Below the pieces are notes generated by a model. That model worked only from the letters and a program-made list of their open reading frames with translations. It searched no databases and was not told the DNA's origin. From Paludibaculum sp. (GTDB taxonomy: Bacteria; Acidobacteriota; Terriglobia; Bryobacterales; Bryobacteraceae), in the NCBI GenBank assembly GCA_029973955.1, contig JARKQJ010000002.1:1-64000 (forward strand): a stretch of DNA of 64,000 nucleotides, in the 5' to 3' direction. This document shows positions 1-7,384 of the stretch, piece by piece (position 1 is the first letter of the stretch; every line of letters begins with the position of its first letter). The position numbers were made by a program, and so were the translations under genes.

Positions 1-2204
1 GTCACCTGGTCGTCGCCCCCCACTAGGATCCTCATCGCATTCGCCACCTGCGCCACGTTCACATTCAGGTCCGCCGCCTTGTCGCGGTTGATGTTCACCC
101 GCACTTCCGGCTTTCCCGACTCGTATGTCAGCTCCAGGTCCGCCACGCCTTCCATCGGCCGGACCTTGTCCATCAGCTTGTGCGCGAACCCTTCCAGCCG
201 GTTCAGGTCCGGCCCCTGGATCGAATACATGAAGTCCCGGTCCGTGCCGCCCGCGAACAGCGACGGCAACTGCACGCCTACAATCAAATCCTTGTACTTC
301 GACAGGATCTCGCGCGTCCTGTCCATCAACTGACGCTGGCTCAGCTTCCGCTCCTTCACGTCCACCAGCTCAACAATGATCGACCCGCGATCCACTTGCC
401 TCCGTTGGTCCGCGCCGATCGTCGTAAACAGATCCCGCACGCCAGGTAATGTCAGCAGGTCTTTTTCCACCAGTTCCATCACCTGCAGCGTCCCTTCCAG
501 CGACGATCCCACCGGCATCCTCACCGTTACTTCAAACTCGCTCTGGTCGTCCACCGGCAGGAAGTCCACGCCCATGCTCTTGATCATCGGAACCGTTGAC
601 AGCACCACCACTACCGAAATCCCGACGATGATCCACCGGTGCCTCAAGGACCAGTCCAGCATCGCCCGGTACGGCCGCGCCGCCACCACGTCGAAAAATC
701 CCGCCTTCGTGTCGTGGTTCTTGTTCCCGATCTTCAGGAAGCGCGAACACAACATCGGCGTCAGCGTGAACGACACCAGCAGCGACACACCAATCGCGAA
801 CGCCGCCGTGTACCCGAACGACGACATGAACCGCCCCACGATCCCTGGCATCATCGCCACCGGCAGGAAGATGATGATCAGCGACAGCGTCGTCGCCAGC
901 ACCGCCAGCCCGATCTCCTTCGTGCCCTGCGCCGCCGCTTCCATCGCCGTCATCTCTTTCTCTTCCATGTGCCGGAAGATGTTCTCCAGCACCACGATGG
1001 CGTCGTCGATCACAATACCCACCACCAGCGTCAGCGCCAGCATTGTGATCTGGTTCAGCGTGAAACCCATCCACTCCATCAGCGAAAAGGTCGAGATGAT
1101 CGACGTAGGAATCGCCACCGCCGCTATCAGCGTCGAACGCCAGTTCCGGATGAAGAACATCACGATAATCGCCGCAAACACCCCGCCCAGAATCAGGTGC
1201 TCCTGCACCGCCTCAAACGCCGCTTGAATGAACCCCGATTGGTCGCGCGTATATGTGATCTTGAAATCCGGCGGCAACGTTCGCTGCAGCTCTTTCACTC
1301 TCGACTTCACCGCCGAAATCACGTCCAGCGAGTTCGTCCCCGCCTGCTTCCTCACCGCCAGCGCCACCGCCTGCTCCCCATTCAGCCGCGCCATCGACCG
1401 GGGCTCTTCAAATCCGTCCACCACTTCGGCGATGTCTGCGATGCGCACCGGCGCGCCGTTCAGCGTCCCTACCGTGATCCGCGCGAAGTCCATCGGCTTC
1501 TCCACGCGCCCCAGCGTCCGCAGCGACAGCTCGCGGCTGCCTTCATCAATCCTGCCCCCAGGTATCTCGATGTTCTGCGCCGCCAGCGCGCCCCGCACCT
1601 GCTCGATATTCAGGTTGTACGCCGTCAGCTTCTCCGGATTCAGAATCACCTGGATCTGCCGCTTCCTATCGCCTACAAACCGCACCTGCCCCACGCCGTT
1701 GATCGACTCGATGTTCTTCTTCAGATTGTCGTCCACCAGCTTCGTGATCTCGCGCAGATCCCGGTTCGCCGACACCACCACGTTCAATACCGGCGCCGCG
1801 TCCGTCGCCAGTTTCTCCACCACCGGCACCTTCGCGTCCTTCGGCAGTTGCCCCAGCACCGTCGAGATCTTGTCCCGCACCTCTTGCGCCGCGATGTCCG
1901 GGTCCTTCTCCAGCACAAACTGCAGCGTCACCAGCGACAGTCCTTCGGCCGACGTCGAGTTCAGCTCGTCGATGCCCGAAATCGTGTTGACCGCCTCTTC
2001 AATCTGCTTCGTCACCTGCGACTCCACCTCTTCCGGAGAAGCCCCAGGCAGTACCGTCGTGATGTTCACGTACGGAAATTCGATCTTCGGGAAATAGTCC
2101 ACGCCCAGCTTGCGGTATGAATCCAGCCCGATCACCACCAGCGCCAGGATCAGCATGGTGGCGAACACGGGCCTGCGAATGCAGATTTGTGCCAGTTTTT
2201 GCAT
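1..2204 (-). CDS. RND efflux pump inner-membrane transporter (AcrB/HAE1 type), C-terminus outside window
   Basis: The reverse strand stays open from an ATG at 2204 to the window edge, so about 734 codons of a protein that usually has 1,030-1,060 are visible. The start reads MQKLAQICIRRPVFATMLI, the usual cytoplasmic N-terminus and first membrane helix of hydrophobe/amphiphile-efflux RND pumps. The segment VGIVIDDAIVVLENIF, encoded near 1,000-1,030, carries the paired aspartates of the TM4 proton relay (AcrB D407/D408 equivalent). The pump would use the proton gradient to expel hydrophobic compounds through a tripartite complex. It lies 15 bp behind the adaptor gene and in the same direction, so the two are probably co-transcribed under the upstream TetR regulator. 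No outer-membrane channel gene is seen in the visible part. The substrate cannot be read from the sequence. Confidence 0.93.
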   Translation of the reverse strand, partial: MQKLAQICIRRPVFATMLILALVVIGLDSYRKLGVDYFPKIEFPYVNITTVLPGASPEEVESQVTKQIEEAVNTISGIDELNSTSAEGLSLVTLQFVLEKDPDIAAQEVRDKISTVLGQLPKDAKVPVVEKLATDAAPVLNVVVSANRDLREITKLVDDNLKKNIESINGVGQVRFVGDRKRQIQVILNPEKLTAYNLNIEQVRGALAAQNIEIPGGRIDEGSRELSLRTLGRVEKPMDFARITVGTLNGAPVRIADIAEVVDGFEEPRSMARLNGEQAVALAVRKQAGTNSLDVISAVKSRVKELQRTLPPDFKITYTRDQSGFIQAAFEAVQEHLILGGVFAAIIVMFFIRNWRSTLIAAVAIPTSIISTFSLMEWMGFTLNQITMLALTLVVGIVIDDAIVVLENIFRHMEEKEMTAMEAAAQGTKEIGLAVLATTLSLIIIFLPVAMMPGIVGRFMSSFGYTAAFAIGVSLLVSFTLTPMLCSRFLKIGNKNHDTKAGFFDVVAARPYRAMLDWSLRHRWIIVGISVVVVLSTVPMIKSMGVDFLPVDDQSEFEVTVRMPVGSSLEGTLQVMELVEKDLLTLPGVRDLFTTIGADQRRQVDRGSIIVELVDVKERKLSQRQLMDRTREILSKYKDLIVGVQLPSLFAGGTDRDFMYSIQGPDLNRLEGFAHKLMDKVRPMEGVADLELTYESGKPEVRVNINRDKAADLNVNVAQVANAMRILVGGDDQV

Positions 2205-2219
2205 GAATCGGCCTCTCCC

Positions 2220-3413
2220 CTACTGCGCTCTTCCCTGCTCCACCCGCACCGGCGCGCCCGACGTCAGTTGTGGAACATTGCTCACCGCGACGGCCGCCCC
2301 CGGCTCAATCGTCCCAGCCGGCATCTCCACGAAGCCGTTCGACCCCAGAATCTCCGGTATCTTGTGCTCCACCGCCTTCCCCCCTTCGATCGAGAAGAAC
2401 TTGTTCAACCCCGCCACCGTGTACACCGCCGCCTTCGGCACTGCCACCACCGGCGCCGCCGCATCCGTGATCAGCCGTACCTGCACGAACGACCCCGGCT
2501 TCAGCCGCCCGTCGTTCTGCACCAGCCGCCCTTCCGCCGTCAGCGTCCGCGACCGGTTGTCCAGCGCTGGGTTCAGCTCCCGCACCACCGCCTTGAACTC
2601 CGCCTCCGGCACCGCCTCCGTCTTGAACGCCAGCGTCGTCCCCACCTTCACTTGCGCCACGGCGCTCTCCGGCACGTCCACCCGCAGCCGCAGCGGCGCA
2701 CCCTTCACAATCGTGTAGATCGCCACGTTCTCCTTGATGTACTGTCCCAGCGACACGTGCTTCACCTGCACCAGCCCGTCGAATGGCGCCACCACCTTCG
2801 CGTCCCGCAATCGCTTCTCCGCCAGCTTCACGTCCGCCTGCAACGACCGGATCAATGCCAGTTGTGTCTGCAAATCGTCCTGCGTCGCTTCGTATGCCGC
2901 CAGCCGCGCCCGGTACGCCTTCTCCAGCTCCGTATGCCGCTCCGGAGAGATGTCCCCCGTCTTCACCAGCTTCGCGGCGTTTTCATACTTCGACTTCGCG
3001 TCTTCCATCTGCGCCGCCGCCTGCCTCGTCATCGGCGTCGACTTCGGCTCCTCCATCGTCTTTCCATCCATGCCAACTCGCGCCATCGCCTGCGCCAGCA
3101 TCGCCTTCACCCGGTCCAGTTGCAGCGCCAACTCCTGCGTGTCAATCTCCGCCACCACCTCGCCCTTCCTCACCGGCTGCCCGAAGTCCGCCTTCAGCGC
3201 CACCACGCGGCCCGGCACCTCCGCCGAAACCGTCGTCACTTCGTCCGGCAACAATGAGCCGGTCACCATGATCGACTTCTCCACCGTCCGCGCCTCCGCC
3301 CGCGCCGTCTTCACGGCGATCGGATCCACGTTCGCGGCCTTCTTCTCTTCCTTCTTCGCGCCGCATCCCACGGCAGCCAGTAAGGCGATGACAACAATAG
3401 TAGTTTTCAACAT
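2220..3413 (-). CDS. RND efflux periplasmic adaptor (membrane fusion) lipoprotein
   Basis: A 397-residue protein beginning MLKTTIVVIALLAAVGCG: a short hydrophobic signal followed by a lipobox (AAVGC), so Cys17 should be acylated and anchor the protein. Residues about 50-90 and 200-235 form the two halves of a barrel-sandwich (lipoyl-like) domain (PGRVVALKADFGQPVRKGEVVAEID and VVAPFDGLVQVKHVSLGQYI regions). Between them lies a long helical hairpin, and a beta-barrel and membrane-proximal domain follow. This is the HlyD/AcrA-type order. It bridges the RND pump encoded 15 bp downstream to an outer-membrane channel. It sits 15 bp after the TetR gene, giving a compact regulator-adaptor-pump operon. 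Confidence 0.93.
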   Translation of the reverse strand: MLKTTIVVIALLAAVGCGAKKEEKKAANVDPIAVKTARAEARTVEKSIMVTGSLLPDEVTTVSAEVPGRVVALKADFGQPVRKGEVVAEIDTQELALQLDRVKAMLAQAMARVGMDGKTMEEPKSTPMTRQAAAQMEDAKSKYENAAKLVKTGDISPERHTELEKAYRARLAAYEATQDDLQTQLALIRSLQADVKLAEKRLRDAKVVAPFDGLVQVKHVSLGQYIKENVAIYTIVKGAPLRLRVDVPESAVAQVKVGTTLAFKTEAVPEAEFKAVVRELNPALDNRSRTLTAEGRLVQNDGRLKPGSFVQVRLITDAAAPVVAVPKAAVYTVAGLNKFFSIEGGKAVEHKIPEILGSNGFVEMPAGTIEPGAAVAVSNVPQLTSGAPVRVEQGRAQ

Positions 3414-3428
3414 GAATGACTCCCGGAA

Positions 3429-4076
3429 CTAGCGCGTCCGAACCCCGTTCAAGAATAGGTCCACCAACTGCGGCACGGCCACCTCCGACGAGAGGTCCAG
3501 CCCATGCTCAGGAAACAGAATCGACGTCTGGCCATAGTGGCCCACCATGCAGATGAACGCCCGCGCCGAAAAGCGCGGATCGCCCTTCACAAAGGTGCCG
3601 GCCGCTACCTGGCGTTCATAGCACGCTTCCACGTACCCCATGAACTGCGACACCGCCTTCTGGTGCCAGAGCTGCGCCAGTTCGTGTCCTTCCAGGGCAC
3701 TAAACAACAACAGACGCACTTCCCGCGGCCGTTGTTCGTACCACTCCAAAATGAGCTTCCCCAACCAAAGGAAGAACTCGCGTTCTGTAAATTTCTCCCC
3801 CAACAACGCCAGCGAATGGCAAAACAGCGCCTGCGTCCCCTCGATCAGGTGGTCCACAATCGCGGTGTACAGGTCTCGCTTCGTGGCGAAGTGCTGGTAA
3901 AGTACCGGCTCGCTCACCCCCACCGCCGACGCCAGTTGCCGCGTCGTCGTCCCCCGGAACCCATTCTGGGAAAACAAGTTGATCGCCGCTTCAAGAATCG
4001 CCGCCCGCCGCTCAGCCCCGGTCAGCCGGGCACGCGGTCCCGCTTGGTGCCCCTCAGAATTAGCATCCACTAACAT
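3429..4076 (-). CDS. TetR/AcrR-family transcriptional regulator of the efflux operon
   Basis: The N-terminal helix-turn-helix is clear: RRAAILEAAINLFSQNGFRG, then a recognition helix with VSEPVLYQHFATKRDLY, typical of TetR proteins. The C-terminal part is helical and would bind ligand and dimerise. The first gene of a TetR-adaptor-pump operon is usually its own repressor, relieved by a pump substrate; this is inference. The start is uncertain. The ATG at 4076 gives 215 residues; an in-frame GTG at 4100 adds eight residues (MAAILVAA) encoded by a 15-bp tandem repeat, which I regard as doubtful coding sequence. Neither start has a clear ribosome site of its own. The only good one (GGAGAGGA) precedes a 20-codon frame at 4122 that overlaps this gene start. 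Confidence 0.9.
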   Translation of the reverse strand: MLVDANSEGHQAGPRARLTGAERRAAILEAAINLFSQNGFRGTTTRQLASAVGVSEPVLYQHFATKRDLYTAIVDHLIEGTQALFCHSLALLGEKFTEREFFLWLGKLILEWYEQRPREVRLLLFSALEGHELAQLWHQKAVSQFMGYVEACYERQVAAGTFVKGDPRFSARAFICMVGHYGQTSILFPEHGLDLSSEVAVPQLVDLFLNGVRTR

Positions 4077-4122
4077 AGCAGCCACTAATATAGCAGCCAC
4101 TAGCTACACCCGCAACACTCAT
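4060..4122 (-). other. Possible 20-codon leader ORF overlapping the tetR start
   Basis: ATG at 4120-4122 directly follows GGAGAGGA, the only good Shine-Dalgarno-like sequence ahead of the TetR gene. The frame encodes MSVAGVASGCYISGCYVSGC and stops at 4060-4062, about 15 nt inside the TetR frame. The SGCY repeat comes from the 15-bp tandem repeat. It could couple translation to tetR, or be chance. No homologue is known to me. Confidence 0.2.
4069..4098. repeat. 15-bp tandem repeat (two copies) at the tetR start
   Basis: Two adjacent copies of ACTAAYATAGCAGCC, followed by a partial third (ACTAGC). They span the competing start codons of tetR and are AT-richer than the surroundings. Copy-number change would shift the start context by whole codons. 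Confidence 0.7.
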
Positions 4123-4149
4123 TCCTCTCCAAATCAACGGAACCCACCC

Positions 4150-4228
4150 GGGACGGTCATCTGTGTCCCAAAACGCAAAACTCCCCAACTTCCACCAATT
4201 CCCCAGGTGGACACAGCATGACCGTCCC
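4150..4228. repeat. Interspersed palindromic element, long-loop copy
   Basis: Outer arms GGGACGGTCAT (4150-4160) and ATGACCGTCCC (4218-4228) are exact reverse complements. Inner arms CTGTGTCC and GGACACAG extend the stem. The loop is about 38 bp, longer than in the other copies of this window (13929-13974, 20241-20285, 20316-20360). It lies between the convergent-side end of kor and the tetR promoter region, a gap with no gene. Confidence 0.85.
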
Positions 4229-4326
4229 CCCAGGCATCCTCCCCGACCAACTGGAACCCTCCCTAAACACCACGAAGGAGCCCCCGGCAGGGAGCCCCCT
4301 CGGCATTTCAACCTCAAAGCAGCGAG

Positions 4327-4923
4327 CTAGACCTCCGCCTCCTGCGGCACCGCCTCGTTGTTCTCCCCCAGCGCCGGCCCTTTCGCCAGCAACTCCACCC
4401 CGTACTCAAACCCACGCTCGAACGCCTTCAGATTCAGCTCCAGAAACCGCGCCGGCACGGCATCTTTCACTGACTTCATCGCCGCATCCTTCGTCACGAT
4501 CCCCGTCATCGCGCAGAAGAACCCCACCATGATCACGTTCAGCACCATCTTCTTCCCCAACTCTTCCGCCAACCGCGTCGCCGGAATGCCGTAGACCCGC
4601 AGATGCTGTGCCTTGTGGTCCAGCGGAACAAGATCTTCTTCCACCAGCAGCATCCCGCCGGCCCGCACCTCCGGCACGAACCGCGTGTACGCTTCGGATG
4701 ACATCGCCACCAGCACGTCCAGGCTCACCGCATACGGATACAGCACCGGCTGGTCCGACACCACCAGCGCCGCGCTCGCCGCGCCGCCCCGCGCCTCCGG
4801 ACCGTAGTTCTGCGTCATCGTCGCAAAGCCGCCCTCGTGAATCGACACGGCCCTGCCCAGAATGTGCGCGGCCAGGATCACGCCCTGCCCGCCAAAACCT
4901 GCAATGCGGAGTTCTTTCAGCAT
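4327..4923 (-). CDS. korC: 2-oxoacid:ferredoxin oxidoreductase, gamma subunit
   Basis: A 198-residue protein opening with ELRIAGFGGQGVILAAHILG, the glycine-rich signature of the gamma (catalytic-support) domain of pyruvate/2-oxoglutarate:ferredoxin oxidoreductases, followed by the conserved TQNYGPEARGG segment. With the alpha, beta and ferredoxin subunits it oxidatively decarboxylates a 2-oxoacid to its acyl-CoA and reduces ferredoxin, in the cytoplasm. It is the last gene of the operon; its ATG lies inside the last codons of the beta gene (7-nt overlap), which suggests translational coupling. Four separate subunits in the order D-A-B-C resemble 2-oxoglutarate enzymes more than pyruvate enzymes, but substrate choice is an inference. 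Confidence 0.93.
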   Translation of the reverse strand: MLKELRIAGFGGQGVILAAHILGRAVSIHEGGFATMTQNYGPEARGGAASAALVVSDQPVLYPYAVSLDVLVAMSSEAYTRFVPEVRAGGMLLVEEDLVPLDHKAQHLRVYGIPATRLAEELGKKMVLNVIMVGFFCAMTGIVTKDAAMKSVKDAVPARFLELNLKAFERGFEYGVELLAKGPALGENNEAVPQEAEV

Positions 4924-5807
4924 TCCTTTTCACATCCTTCCGATTCGTGCTCTTCCGGTTGCGGCGGAAACTCGGTGTAATGCGAGCCCAACTGCCGCCT
5001 CATCCGCGTCAGGTAATCTTCCCGCTCGCGGTCCACGAACTCGCCCACCACAATCTCCCCACCCGGCTCCAGCGCCGTCTCCCACGTCGGGCAGCCGTTC
5101 TTGATCTTCGACCGCTTCTTGTAGTCCACCATCGCCGCCAGCGCGTCGCCCATGTTGTTCTTCCGCTGATAGTACGTCGGACACGGGCTCAAAACCTCGA
5201 TGAAGCGGAAGCCCTTCTTCTTCAATGCCTTCGCCATCGTCCGCTCCAGCTGCATCACGTGGAACGCCGTCCAGCGCGCCACAAAGCACGCCCCCGCCGC
5301 ATCCACCAGTTGCACCATGTTCAACTCCGGCTCGAACGCCCCATACGGCGTCGTCGTCGAGTTCGATGCCCCCGGCGTCGTCGCCGCCGCCTGCCCGCCG
5401 GTCATCGCGTAGATCATGTTGTTGACGCAGACCACCATCAGGTCCATGTTCCGCCGCGCCGCGTGAATCAGGTGATTTCCGCCGATCGACGTCAAATCGC
5501 CGTCGCCCGAGTACACAATCACCGTCAACTCGGGGTTCGCCAGCTTCAAACCCGTCGCGAACGGAATCGCCCGCCCGTGCGTCGTGTGGAACGAGTCCAC
5601 GTTCATGTATCCGCTCACGCGCCCCGAACAGCCGATGCCGCTCACAATCGCGGTCTTCTGCAGGTTGATCTGCTGCCCCAGCAGCGCATGCGCAAACGAG
5701 TTCACCGTCGTCCCGATGCCGCAGCCCGGGCACCAGATTGTCGGCACCCGGTCCTGCCGCAGCAGGTCTTCCACCGGGTTGTGGACCTTCAACTCCGTCG
5801 TGCTCAT
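4917..5807 (-). CDS. korB: 2-oxoacid:ferredoxin oxidoreductase, beta (TPP-binding) subunit
   Basis: 296 residues. The thiamine-diphosphate site is recognisable: PTIWCPGCGIG near the start, GIGCSGR, then the YSGDGDLTSIGGNHLIH motif that binds the Mg/diphosphate group and the VNNMIYAMTGGQ segment. The cysteine after WCPGC belongs to the conserved site of this subunit. The ATG at 5807 (MSTTELKVHNP) was chosen because the upstream extension of the same frame is only the shadow of korA; the ATG overlaps the korA stop as ATGA, a usual coupling. The subunit holds the decarboxylating centre. It ends 7 nt inside korC. Confidence 0.95.
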   Translation of the reverse strand: MSTTELKVHNPVEDLLRQDRVPTIWCPGCGIGTTVNSFAHALLGQQINLQKTAIVSGIGCSGRVSGYMNVDSFHTTHGRAIPFATGLKLANPELTVIVYSGDGDLTSIGGNHLIHAARRNMDLMVVCVNNMIYAMTGGQAAATTPGASNSTTTPYGAFEPELNMVQLVDAAGACFVARWTAFHVMQLERTMAKALKKKGFRFIEVLSPCPTYYQRKNNMGDALAAMVDYKKRSKIKNGCPTWETALEPGGEIVVGEFVDREREDYLTRMRRQLGSHYTEFPPQPEEHESEGCEKEC

Positions 5808-6961
5808 CGCGCGCCCCTTTCGATCGCTTCCAGAATCTCCGCCGGCTTGTGCACCGTGCCGCCTGGATGCGGCACGCCGATCACCTGGCACTGCCCGCCC
5901 GCGCAGCGCTCCAGCTCCAGCACCACCTGCCCCATGTTCAACTCCGGCATCACCAGAGCCTTCACCTTCCCTGCCAGCTCCCGGATCAGCTTCTCCGGGA
6001 ACGGCCACACGCAGATCAGCCGCAGCTTCCCGACCTTCAGCCCCTTCTCCCGCGCCGCCTGAATCGCTTTCTGCGCAACACGCGACGTGATGCCGTAGCT
6101 CACCACCACCACATCGGCGTCTTCCAGCCCTTCCGCCTCCACCATCGTCAGCTCGTCCTGCGCCCGCCGGATCTTCTCGAACAGCCGTCCGATCAGCTCC
6201 CGCTGCACCGTCGGATTCAACGCCGGATAGCCGCGCTTGTCGTGCGTCAATCCCGTCACATACACCTTGTACCCTTCACCCGCGTGCGCCATCTCCGGCA
6301 CCAGTTCCTCGCCCGCTTCGAACAACAGGAACTCGCCCGGCGGCTTCGATGCGTGCCGCCGCGGATACAGATCGATCTGCTCCGCCGGCGGAATCACCAC
6401 CTTCTCCGTCATGTGCCCCACGCACTCGTCCATCATGAACATCACCGGCACCCGGAACTTCTCCGCCAGGTTGAAGCACTTCACCGTCAAATCGAAGCAC
6501 TCCTGCGGCGAGTTCGGACAGATCGCGATCGTCGCGTAATCGCCGTGCGACCCGAACCGCGCCTGCATCATGTCCCCCTGCGCTGGCAGCGTCGGCAGCC
6601 CCGTCGATGGCCCGCCCCGCTGCACGTCCACAAAGACGCACGGCGTCTCTGAGATCGCCGCCAGCCCGATGTGCTCCATCATCAGCGAATAGCCCGGCCC
6701 AGAAGTCACTGTGAACGACTTCTGACCGCCCCACACCATCCCCTGAATCGCAATCGAAGACGCCAGTTCGTCTTCCATCTGGATGAACAGCCCACCCACC
6801 TGCGGCGCCCTCGCGGCAAACCGCTCCACGATCTCCGTGGACGGCGTGATCGGATACCCTGCGGCAAATCGCGCACCTGCGGAAAGCGCACCCTCACAAC
6901 ACGCCGCATCTCCATTGATGAAATGCGTGCCCGTCAACACACACCGCGGATCGGCTTTCAT
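5804..6961 (-). CDS. korA: 2-oxoacid:ferredoxin oxidoreductase, alpha subunit
   Basis: 385 residues starting MKADPRCVLTGTHFINGDAACCEGAL. The segment GDAACCEGALSAGARFAAGYPITPSTEI is the hallmark of the alpha subunit of 2-oxoacid:ferredoxin oxidoreductases (pyrimidine-binding domain I). SGPGYSLM and the GLPTLPAQGDMMQARFGSHGD region follow as in KorA proteins. The start at 6961 is supported by a GGTGGAGG ribosome site a few nt upstream and by the ATGA overlap with the ferredoxin gene stop. The longer frame reaching 7162 is rejected because it runs back through korD. Confidence 0.95.
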   Translation of the reverse strand: MKADPRCVLTGTHFINGDAACCEGALSAGARFAAGYPITPSTEIVERFAARAPQVGGLFIQMEDELASSIAIQGMVWGGQKSFTVTSGPGYSLMMEHIGLAAISETPCVFVDVQRGGPSTGLPTLPAQGDMMQARFGSHGDYATIAICPNSPQECFDLTVKCFNLAEKFRVPVMFMMDECVGHMTEKVVIPPAEQIDLYPRRHASKPPGEFLLFEAGEELVPEMAHAGEGYKVYVTGLTHDKRGYPALNPTVQRELIGRLFEKIRRAQDELTMVEAEGLEDADVVVVSYGITSRVAQKAIQAAREKGLKVGKLRLICVWPFPEKLIRELAGKVKALVMPELNMGQVVLELERCAGGQCQVIGVPHPGGTVHKPAEILEAIERGAR

Positions 6962-7206
6962 TGTGCCTCCACCCCCTTCTGTGCCTTCTGGTCCGGATAC
7001 TTGTAGCCGAAAATCGCAAAGTCCGGGCAGTACATCCCGCACAGGTTGCATCCTGAACATTTCTCGGCATTTGTCATGTGCGGCGGGTGATACCCCTTCG
7101 CGTTGAATGCGTTCGAAAGTTCCAGCACGTGGGTCGGGCAGAACTCGACGCAGAAGCCGCATCCCTTGCAGCGTTCAGTCGTAATGGCAACGGAGCCTTT
7201 GGGCAT
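6958..7206 (-). CDS. korD: 2-oxoacid:ferredoxin oxidoreductase, delta (2x[4Fe-4S] ferredoxin) subunit
   Basis: 82 residues with two clusters of the bacterial ferredoxin type: CKGCGFCVEFCP and CSGCNLCGMYCP, eight cysteines in two CxxCxxCxxxCP motifs for two [4Fe-4S] centres. It passes electrons from the TPP site to soluble ferredoxin. I take the second ATG (7206, MPKGSVAITT) as start because GGAGGGG sits four bases upstream; the ATG at 7224 lies upstream of that ribosome site. It is the first gene of the kor operon and faces the glycosidase at 7385 across a 178-bp shared promoter region. Confidence 0.93.
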   Translation of the reverse strand: MPKGSVAITTERCKGCGFCVEFCPTHVLELSNAFNAKGYHPPHMTNAEKCSGCNLCGMYCPDFAIFGYKYPDQKAQKGVEAQ

Positions 7207-7384
7207 TTGCCCCTCCTTGACCATTTTGTATATGCAATCGCTATGCCAGCATTTCAGATGTGGAAATCTGCAACACTCCTCAACAGTTTCAACACTTTAC
7301 CGACTTTGTGGGGTGGGGCAACTCGCGCACTTACAAATCCGCAACTTCCCACCAGCCCCGCGTGGTGATAGCATTTGCCCAACG

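Noticed and set aside
532..1074. Long frames opposite the RND, kor, GH57 and receptor genes
   Set aside because: They are mirror frames caused by strong third-position GC bias and show only repetitive R/P/A-rich or G/E/D-rich translations.
4260..4310. GGAGCCCCCGGCAGGGAGCCC, possible kor terminator
   Set aside because: The two halves are direct repeats rather than inverted, so no stable hairpin forms.
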